5,587 nt of DNA, taken from positions 1 through 5,587 of the forward strand of contig CANDCB010000071.1 of the NCBI GenBank assembly GCA_947383065.1, in the 5' to 3' direction. Positions 1-5,587 of the stretch are shown here, piece after piece. This stretch comes from an uncultured Bacillota bacterium. GTDB taxonomy: Bacteria > Bacillota_I > Bacilli_A > RF39 > UBA660. The notes beneath the pieces are model-generated. The model did not search any database, had not been told where the DNA came from, and saw nothing but the letters and a program-made list of their open reading frames with translations. The stretch's first letter is position 1, and each line of letters starts with the position of its first letter. A program made the translations under genes and the position numbers.

Positions 1-852
1 AAATGTTGGACGGTAATTGGCTGTTATATAGTTTACATTAAATGTAGTTATTTCAACATCAGTTGTTGTTTTGATATCGGCTCCTAAAGCTGTTCTATTT
101 AATAATTTTTCTACTAAAGTATATGAACCATATTTTTTAGAAGTTGCACTATTTATGTATATATACCATTTTGATACTTTGTCTTTTATTGTGTATACCA
201 TTTTAAATTCAGAATTCCTGAAATCCTTGCTTTCGCTTACTTCGTCATTATTTAACTGAAAAATTCTAATTGTTTCTTTGTCGTTTGCATCTAGATATTT
301 AACAGCCATTTCTGGGGTTGCATCAAAAAGAAAGTCAAGAAAGATTACACTATATGATTCTAGTTCTGGAAAAGTCTCTTGAATAGCTAAGGCATATTTA
401 TCTCCCCAAGATGTTTTAGTATCAACTTTTATTATTTTTATTTCATTTTCATTATTTTTAGTGATATTATTAGTAATTTTCTTCCCAATATTTGTATTAG
501 CTAATAAAAAGAAGATAACTAATCCTATAATTATTAGAAAAACTATTATTGTTATTTTTTTATTATTGCTTTTGACACGAAAATTATTTGTTGAATCATT
601 AGTGACTTGATTATCTTTTTTATTTGTATCTAAATTATTTGATGAAACATTATTTGGAATACTGTTTTTACTAGCATCTGATGATGAATTATTATTTACT
701 GAAGTACTATTTATATTATTTTGTGTTTCAATATTATTATTTTGCTCTATTTTATTAGTAGTATTATCTTCATTAACTGGTGGAACAGGACTTACTGGAC
801 TAACTTCTAAATTGCTTGGACCAATTTGGCTATTTTCATCATTTGGATTCAT
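1..852 (-). CDS. Single-pass membrane protein with Asn-rich N-terminal tail (partial, 3' end off window)
   Basis: I do not recognise a family. The reading frame is open for 284 codons from ATG at 852 to the left edge, so the C-terminus is missing. The start is set by a GAGGGTG ribosome site six bases upstream. Residues 1-99 are a low-complexity tail: Pro/Val-rich at 17-26, then Asn/Ser/Thr-rich, with Asn about one third of residues 30-97. Residues 100-118 (ITIIVFLIIIGLVIFFLLA) form one strongly hydrophobic helix. Lysines and an arginine just before it (92-99) predict a cytoplasmic N-terminus and an outer C-terminal domain. From about 135 onward the protein is mixed and looks folded, with short motifs such as SWGDKYALAIQETFPE. 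There is no lipobox and no cleavable signal peptide. It lies downstream of tgt on the same strand but has its own promoter and is separated by a probable terminator, so co-function with tgt is not implied. The gene and its topology are well supported; the function is unknown. Confidence 0.85.
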   Translation of the reverse strand, partial: MNPNDENSQIGPSNLEVSPVSPVPPVNEDNTTNKIEQNNNIETQNNINSTSVNNNSSSDASKNSIPNNVSSNNLDTNKKDNQVTNDSTNNFRVKSNNKKITIIVFLIIIGLVIFFLLANTNIGKKITNNITKNNENEIKIIKVDTKTSWGDKYALAIQETFPELESYSVIFLDFLFDATPEMAVKYLDANDKETIRIFQLNNDEVSESKDFRNSEFKMVYTIKDKVSKWYIYINSATSKKYGSYTLVEKLLNRTALGADIKTTTDVEITTFNVNYITANYRPTF

Positions 853-882
853 AGATATCACCCTCTTATTATCTTACTTATT

Positions 883-910
883 AGTATAACATTTTATTTT
901 ATTCTATTAA
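883..910 (-). promoter_or_regulatory. Extended -10 promoter for the membrane protein gene
   Basis: Read on the minus strand, TATACT at 888-883 matches the -10 consensus at five of six bases and is preceded by TGT, giving an extended -10 (TGnTATACT). A weak -35, TTAATA at 910-905, lies 16 bases upstream. The predicted start is about 25 bases before the ATG, leaving a short leader with just the ribosome site. This is a sequence match only. Confidence 0.5.
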
Positions 911-923
911 AGAATTAAATCAC

Positions 924-952
924 AAAAAAAGTAAAATATTTAAAAATATTTT
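924..952 (-). terminator. Probable AT-only terminator after tgt
   Basis: Seven bases past the tgt stop codon, the minus strand carries a perfect nine-base inverted repeat (AAAATATTT / AAATATTTT, arms 952-944 and 941-933). Two bases after it comes a run of seven T (930-924). The placement and U-tract fit intrinsic termination of tgt. The stem has no G:C pair and would be weak, so read-through into the next gene is possible. Confidence 0.45.
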
Positions 953-958
953 GCCTTT

Positions 959-2137
<1,179 letters not shown>

Positions 2138-2143
2138 TTATTA

Positions 2144-2173
2144 ATTATAACAAATATCAAGAAAAATTTGCAA
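2144..2173 (-). promoter_or_regulatory. tgt promoter
   Basis: On the minus strand, a perfect -10 TATAAT (2149-2144) lies 18 bases from TTGCAA (2173-2168), a four-of-six match to the -35 consensus. Transcription would start near 2137, leaving a leader of about 15 bases. That is too short to hold a preQ1 riboswitch. The -35 hexamer is self-complementary and is also used by the promoter on the other strand. Confidence 0.6.
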
Positions 2174-2195
2174 AAAAGAAATAATCAAGTATAAT
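2168..2195 (+). promoter_or_regulatory. Promoter of the plus-strand cassette
   Basis: TTGCAA (2168-2173) and a perfect -10 TATAAT (2190-2195) are separated by 16 bases. The predicted start, near 2202, is about 20 bases before the ATG at 2223, which has an AGAGGTGA ribosome site at 2211-2218. The promoter is back-to-back with the tgt promoter and overlaps it at the -35. Confidence 0.6.
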
Positions 2196-2222
2196 AATCA
2201 AATATGAAAAAGAGGTGATTTA

Positions 2223-3122
2223 ATGTATCAAATTCCAACTTTAACTAATTTTCAAGAAAGATTTTATCAATCAGAAACTAGTTTTGCTTATTTTGAAGGA
2301 ATTGATAGCAAACAAATTACTCTTTTTAAAACAAAATATCAAGAAGAAAGAAGTAAGGAAAATAAGCCTAAAAATTTATTATCTTCTTATTTTCGTGAAT
2401 TAGAGTCTTTAGTAAAACAAGGTGGTTTAAAACAAAACTTAAGAAGTTTTGATGCTAAGATATTTCATTTAATTGCTACAGTTGACCCAGGATTAGAATT
2501 TTATCATTTGTATAGTAGTTTGCCTTTAACAACTAAAAATGAAATAGATGCAGCGACTTCTTTGGAAGAACAAAAAGTTTTATTAGAAAGAAGAAAAAGT
2601 GAAATTAGTAATATTATTGCGCAAATTAGACAGACACTTGGATTTTATGATCAGAGATTGTTAAAATATGAAAGTTTCTTATATAAGAAGTTTTTAAAAG
2701 TTAGGACATTATCTTTGAACCCGACAAGAAATTATATTAACCAAGTTCTTTTAGGGACAAAATTAATAAGGGATTTTGACAATATCGATGATGAAGATTT
2801 TGATAATATATTAAACAAAGCAACTTTTTGGGAAACAACTACTAATGCTATAGGAAATGCTTTATTAGCAGCTTATAATATAGTTGAGCAAAATAATATT
2901 TTAGGTTTATCAAATACAAAAGAAATTATTATTTTTTTTATTTTAACGGTTGATCCAGAATTAAAAATGTTGACTATTTATGAAGAAGAATGTCGAAAAG
3001 ATAGGATTAAAGAAAGAATAAAAGAAGAATTTGGTTTTTATAATGAGGATTTTTTGAGAATTGAGACTCTTTACCATCAAAGATTCTGCCCTGATAAAAA
3101 AATAAGCATTTGGTCATTATAA
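2223..3122 (+). CDS. Hypothetical protein with diverged internal tandem duplication
   Basis: I do not recognise this 299-residue protein. It is soluble-looking, rich in Lys, Glu, Phe, Tyr and Leu, and probably mostly helical, with no signal peptide or membrane helix. The two halves resemble each other in order. Residues 10-28 (ending FEGID) align without gaps to 171-189 (ending FDNID). TVDP at 86-89 matches TVDP at 242-245, each after a hydrophobic stretch (IFHLIA; IIFFIL). GFYDQRLLKYESF at 140-152 matches GFYNEDFLRIETL at 271-283, with KKF and QRF following. The first copy carries about 25 extra residues between TVDP and GFY. The start has a strong AGAGGTGA site four bases upstream. It is the first gene of a two-gene unit: its stop abuts the ribosome site of the methyltransferase-like gene, implying co-translation. 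A T8 run at 2932-2939 is in frame. The gene is well supported and the repeat likely; I can offer no function. Confidence 0.88.
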   Translation: MYQIPTLTNFQERFYQSETSFAYFEGIDSKQITLFKTKYQEERSKENKPKNLLSSYFRELESLVKQGGLKQNLRSFDAKIFHLIATVDPGLEFYHLYSSLPLTTKNEIDAATSLEEQKVLLERRKSEISNIIAQIRQTLGFYDQRLLKYESFLYKKFLKVRTLSLNPTRNYINQVLLGTKLIRDFDNIDDEDFDNILNKATFWETTTNAIGNALLAAYNIVEQNNILGLSNTKEIIIFFILTVDPELKMLTIYEEECRKDRIKERIKEEFGFYNEDFLRIETLYHQRFCPDKKISIWSL

Positions 3123-3127
3123 GGAGG
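3121..3127 (+). promoter_or_regulatory. Ribosome binding site coupling the two cassette genes
   Basis: AAGGAGG is a near-perfect anti-16S match. It overlaps the last two bases of the upstream stop codon and sits six bases before ATG 3134. This decides the start of the methyltransferase-like gene: the open frame reaches back to 3110, but that start lies inside the upstream gene and has no comparable site. Confidence 0.8.
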
Positions 3128-3133
3128 ATAAAA

Positions 3134-4164
3134 ATGTTAAATACAGAAACACAGCAAAAAATATTTTATGATGTTACAAAAACAATTGAATTAATTGCTA
3201 GAAATGGTTCTAACTATAGTTTAATGTACGCTATTTGTGGGACTTCTCCTTTCGTAGAGCCTAAAAACTATGAATCTTTATATGTAAATGCAACTGAAGA
3301 TATGCGAACTTATTATCAAGATTTTTAACAATTGGAGCTAGTGGAGAGCAAGTTTTGAATGCAATTAATATTGGCGCCGAAGTAATTGATGTTTATGATT
3401 CTAATCATTTGACAATACATGGTATTAATTTACGTTTAGCGGCGGCGAAAGCTTTAAATAAGGAAGAATTATTATTTTTTTATTCTTCTTTTGATGCTCG
3501 TTTATTTTATAGAGTATTAGAATGTTTAAGTGAAGAAGAAAAACTTTATTGGCGATCTTTATACGAAATAGTTGGACCTTTTAATATTATTAATAATCTT
3601 TTTGCATATAAGAAATTAGAAGAAAGTTTAGTTAAGAAAATTAATCCATATTTAGATGATGAAAATTATGAACAATTATGTGCAAAAATTGATAATGTAC
3701 AAATAAATTATCTAGATTGTGATTTATACTCTTTACCTAATAATATTGAAGATAAAAAATATGATGCGATGACTTTTTCGAATATATATGAATATTTAAA
3801 TTTTGATCGCGCGCGATATAAAAAAGCTCTTAAATATCGTGAATTTGTAACAGAACAAATGATGCCACATTTAGAAAATGGTGGGGTAATGATGGTTTCT
3901 TATTTATATGCGTTTAATGATGAAGTAAAAAAGGAATTTGAGGAGATGTATAGGAAACATCCTAGTAAGATTGTTCATCCAGGAGCAATTAATCTTGAAC
4001 AATTACCATATTATACAGCTGGTTTTACTTCACAAAACTTATCATATTCAATGCTTTTAGATGCTTTTTGCAATGACCCATTAATAAAAGTTCCAACAAA
4101 TCATGTTCAATTTGGTCAAAGTAATCATATGGATCATGATATGGCTTTAATTTTAAGGAAATAA
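3134..4164 (+). pseudogene. SAM-methyltransferase-like gene broken by a -1 frameshift
   Basis: Two frames together encode one class I (Rossmann) methyltransferase-like protein of about 343 residues, recalling the DUF3419-type proteins of low-GC Gram-positives; its substrate is unknown. Frame one gives residues 1-64 from ATG 3134 to TAA at 3326-3328. The rest continues in the -1 frame, open only from 3298 onward (TGA at 3295-3297) to TAA 4162-4164. Joining at the TTTTT of 3322-3326 restores GASGEQVLNA at 69-78, the glycine-rich motif I; the acidic VYD follows, with D89 as likely SAM-ribose ligand. Downstream are YDAMTFSNIYEYL at 210-222 (motif IV region) and LENGGVMMVSYLY at 247-259. Adding one T would repair the gene. 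Otherwise the first ORF lacks the fold and a piece starting at TTG 3355 lacks the glycine loop. Options are a true null allele, an assembly error, or ribosomal -1 slippage of TTT at the stop codon. Conservation of the rest suggests the event is recent or not real. Confidence 0.8.
3806..3817 (+). repeat. 12-bp CG-alternating palindrome
   Basis: ATCGCGCGCGAT is a perfect palindrome with eight alternating C/G bases, inside the methyltransferase-like reading frame, where it encodes Asp-Arg-Ala-Arg. It uses CGC, GCG and CGA codons that stand out against the AT-rich coding around it. No function is implied by position alone. Confidence 0.6.
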
Positions 4165-4182
4165 TTGATAAAAATAATATTT

Positions 4183-4228
4183 AAATAGACTTTATTATGT
4201 ATATGACATGAAAAAAAGTCTATTTTTT
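4183..4228 (+). terminator. Terminator of the plus-strand cassette
   Basis: AAATAGACTTT (4183-4193) pairs perfectly over 11 bases with AAAGTCTATTT (4215-4225). The T run extends to 4228 and so partly overlaps the 3' arm. The 21-base interior can add a small ATGT/ACAT stem. It begins 18 bases after the cassette's last stop codon. Its right arm is also an arm of the queA terminator on the other strand. Confidence 0.7.
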
Positions 4229-4236
4229 ATAGACTT
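4211..4236 (-). terminator. Terminator of queA
   Basis: On the minus strand, AAGTCTAT (4236-4229), a five-A loop and ATAGACTT (4223-4216) form an eight-base hairpin, which runs into a T7 tract (4217-4211). The 5' arm starts inside the queA stop codon. It overlaps the plus-strand terminator, so the short convergent gap stops transcription in both directions. Confidence 0.72.
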
Positions 4237-5278
4237 AATTATTTATTTTATCGGTTATAAACATAGCATCACCGAAACTAAAAAAACGATATTTATGCTT
4301 TATCGCTTCTTGATAAGCGTTTAAAATGGACTCTTTATTAGATAAAGCAGAAACTAACATAATTAAAGTGCTTTTAGGTAAATGAAAGTTTGTTATTAAA
4401 CAGTCAATTCCTTTAAAGCTATATCCAGGATAAATAAAGATATCTGTATTACCACTGGTTTCAATAAATTTTCCGTTGTTTTTAGAAGCGATTGTTTCTA
4501 GCACTCTTGTACTGGTTGTTCCAACAGCTATAATTCTTCGATGTTCTTCTTTAGCTTTATTTAATATATTGGCTGTATTATTATTCATTATATAATATTC
4601 GCTATGCATGTGGTGATCTAAAATATTATCTACTTCTACTGGTCTAAATGTGCCTAAACCAACATGTAATGTGACATAAACGATTTCTACACCTTTTTTT
4701 GTAATTTCATCTAAAAGTTTTTTTGTAAAATGTAATCCAGCTGTTGGAGCGGCTGCACTGCCAATGTTTTTAGCATAAACCGTTTGATAGCGAGATTGAT
4801 CTTCTAATTTTTCATGAATATATGGTGGCAAAGGCATTGTTCCTAATTTATCTATAATTTCCATTAAGATACCTTTATAGAGCATTTTAACTTGCACTAA
4901 ACCATTATCGCCTTTTTTTATAATTTGGGCTTTTAATGTTCCATCTCCAAAAGATACAATTGTATTCATTTTTAGTCGTTTGGCTGGTTTAGAAAGGCAT
5001 TCCCATATATCATTTCCTAAGTCTTTTAAAAGCAATAATTCAATAACTGCTCCTGTTTCTTCTTTTAGCCCTATAATTCTGGCGGGGATTACTTTTGTAT
5101 CATTTAATACTAAAACATCTCCAGCTTTTAAATATTTAATTATGTTATTGAAGTTTTCGTGTTTTAATTCACCTGTTTTTTTGTCCATTATTAGTAAACG
5201 TGAAGAATCTCTTTTTAAAAGTGGAGTTTGAGCTATTAGTTCTTCAGGCAGTTCATAATTAAATTCTTCAATATTCAT
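4235..5278 (-). CDS. queA: S-adenosylmethionine:tRNA ribosyltransferase-isomerase (QueA)
   Basis: Cytoplasmic enzyme that transfers and isomerises the ribosyl group of SAM onto preQ1 at tRNA position 34, making epoxyqueuosine; it acts after Tgt. The protein is 347 residues, a normal length. Characteristic stretches are present along the whole chain: [12 protein letters not shown] from 8, [11 protein letters not shown] 57-67, LPPYI 150-154, [20 protein letters not shown] 163-182, [13 protein letters not shown] 202-214, [10 protein letters not shown] 252-261, and [17 protein letters not shown] 296-312, ending [11 protein letters not shown]. No key region is missing. I start at ATG 5278 because an AGAGGTGA site lies four bases upstream; the frame reaches a TTG at 5302, but that lies at the -10 box. 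The gene has its own promoter and terminator, so it is probably monocistronic here. No queC, D, E, F or G is seen in the window, so preQ1 would be made from genes elsewhere or salvaged. Identification is secure. Confidence 0.98.
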   Translation of the reverse strand: MNIEEFNYELPEELIAQTPLLKRDSSRLLIMDKKTGELKHENFNNIIKYLKAGDVLVLNDTKVIPARIIGLKEETGAVIELLLLKDLGNDIWECLSKPAKRLKMNTIVSFGDGTLKAQIIKKGDNGLVQVKMLYKGILMEIIDKLGTMPLPPYIHEKLEDQSRYQTVYAKNIGSAAAPTAGLHFTKKLLDEITKKGVEIVYVTLHVGLGTFRPVEVDNILDHHMHSEYYIMNNNTANILNKAKEEHRRIIAVGTTSTRVLETIASKNNGKFIETSGNTDIFIYPGYSFKGIDCLITNFHLPKSTLIMLVSALSNKESILNAYQEAIKHKYRFFSFGDAMFITDKINN

Positions 5279-5282
5279 GTTA

Positions 5283-5290
5283 TCACCTCT
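5283..5290 (-). promoter_or_regulatory. Ribosome binding site that fixes the queA start
   Basis: AGAGGTGA on the minus strand ends four bases before ATG 5278 and rules out the upstream in-frame TTG at 5302. The same octamer precedes the cassette's first gene, so it seems to be the local consensus. Confidence 0.8.
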
Positions 5291-5302
5291 TGGTAGTACC
5301 AA
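5290..5302. repeat. 13-bp palindrome over the queA transcription start
   Basis: TTGGTAGTACCAA is a perfect inverted repeat of six bases around a central base. It runs from the edge of the queA -10 box, across the predicted start near 5295, to the first base of the ribosome site. This is a typical place for a repressor operator; alternatively the RNA could form a four-base stem (UUGG/CCAA). No matching site is seen at the other promoters here. Confidence 0.5.
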
Positions 5303-5330
5303 TTATAGTTAATTTTTGAAAATTTGTCTA
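5302..5330 (-). promoter_or_regulatory. queA promoter
   Basis: On the minus strand, TAGACA (5330-5325) matches the -35 consensus at five of six bases. It is separated by the optimal 17 bases from a perfect TATAAT (5307-5302). The predicted start near 5295 leaves a leader of about 17 bases, too short for a preQ1 riboswitch. Confidence 0.72.
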
Positions 5331-5338
5331 TATATAAT

Positions 5339-5387
5339 AAAAAAGACTTATTATAAAATTCTTAAATGAATATTTATAATAAGTTTT
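5339..5387 (-). terminator. Terminator of the upstream membrane protein gene
   Basis: On the minus strand the arms 5387-5373 and 5357-5343 pair over 15 bases with one C/A mismatch, around a 15-base loop. The 3' arm leads into a six-T run (5344-5339). The 5' arm begins in the stop codon of the NqrB/RnfD-like gene, the same arrangement as at queA. It separates that gene from the queA promoter. Confidence 0.65.
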
Positions 5388-5587
5388 AGTCTAAAGTAAT
5401 TTTAAATTTATTAAGTAATGGAGTTATTAAACTACCTAATAATATAATTATATAGATTCCAATATTAAAATGTAGGATATTTACGCTAATAGCGCATAGT
5501 ACTCCAACAATAAGGGCATATATTATTCTGCCACTTCTAATAACTGGGGTAGCAGTTGAAAGAGAAGCAACAAAAACACTAGCAAAA
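5386..5587 (-). CDS. NqrB/RnfD-like membrane protein, C-terminal fragment
   Basis: The last 66 residues of a protein whose 5' end lies beyond the right edge, ending with TAA at 5388-5386. The fragment is too short to have a visible start. It contains two hydrophobic helices, about residues 20-37 and 41-58 of the fragment, and a short polar tail. TPVIRSGRIIYALIVGVL followed by a helix ending LITPLLNK resembles the C-terminus of RnfD/NqrB membrane subunits, which typically have a TP(V)-G-(I)(I)YG pattern, then a final helix ending in PL-D. By family that would be a subunit of a sodium- or proton-pumping ferredoxin/NADH oxidoreductase (Rnf or Nqr). The match is recalled from family patterns on a small piece. 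Another polytopic membrane protein is possible, and I leave the symbol blank. Confidence 0.55.
   Translation of the reverse strand, partial: FASVFVASLSTATPVIRSGRIIYALIVGVLCAISVNILHFNIGIYIIILLGSLITPLLNKFKITLD

Noticed and set aside
71..259. 62-residue plus-strand open frame
   Set aside because: It lies wholly inside the minus-strand membrane protein gene, begins with a non-ATG codon, has no ribosome site, and its sequence looks like an antisense shadow.
3355..4164. Separate methyltransferase gene starting at TTG 3355
   Set aside because: A GGAGAG lies six bases upstream, but those bases encode part of motif I in the same frame. Starting at 3355 would delete the SAM-binding glycine loop, so a frameshifted single gene explains the sequence better.
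2223..4164. Toxin-antitoxin, phage-defence or transposon module
   Set aside because: Neither cassette protein shows a nuclease, ATPase, transposase or DNA-binding motif that I can recognise, and there are no terminal inverted repeats or target-site duplications at the ends.
4980..5231. 83-residue plus-strand open frame
   Set aside because: Antisense to the conserved N-terminal part of queA; a shadow.
5279..5340. preQ1 riboswitch before queA
   Set aside because: The leader after the predicted start is about 17 bases and contains only the palindrome and ribosome site.

Overview
The window is AT-rich (below about 30% GC by eye). It carries strong AGAGGTGA-type ribosome binding sites, TATAAT promoters with very short leaders, and U-tract hairpin terminators. 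Tryptophan is written TGG in the genes I checked, and all five visible stop codons are TAA, so the standard bacterial code fits. Together with the queA/tgt pair this suggests a low-GC member of the Bacillota (Bacilli, or an uncultured gut lineage near Mollicutes). The lineage is inference; there is no rRNA or marker gene to place it.

Layout, left to right. Positions 1-852 (minus) hold the first 284 codons of a single-pass membrane protein with an asparagine-rich N-terminal tail; the gene runs off the left edge. Positions 959-2122 (minus) encode tRNA-guanine transglycosylase (tgt). Positions 2223-4164 (plus) are a two-gene cassette of opposite orientation. Its first gene encodes an unrecognised 299-residue protein that looks like a diverged tandem duplication. 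Its second gene is a SAM-methyltransferase-like gene broken by a one-base frameshift exactly before its glycine-rich motif I. Positions 4235-5278 (minus) encode QueA. Positions 5386-5587 (minus) are the C-terminal end of a membrane protein resembling the NqrB/RnfD family, cut by the right edge.

QueA and Tgt are consecutive enzymes of queuosine synthesis: Tgt puts preQ1 into position 34 of GUN-anticodon tRNAs, and QueA then adds the epoxycyclopentanediol precursor from SAM. They are often adjacent in one operon. Here they keep the same strand and order, but the plus-strand cassette lies between them and each has its own promoter. No preQ1 riboswitch is visible in either short leader.

The intergenic DNA is densely used. 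The tgt and cassette promoters are divergent and appear to share one self-complementary -35 hexamer. The convergent end of the cassette and queA has three copies of a TAGACTT arm, giving overlapping terminators on both strands. A 13-bp palindrome sits over the predicted queA transcription start. I see no CRISPR array, tRNA, rRNA, insertion sequence or integrase. The most interesting items are the frameshifted methyltransferase-like gene and its unknown duplicated partner; I do not see a clearly new system beyond these.
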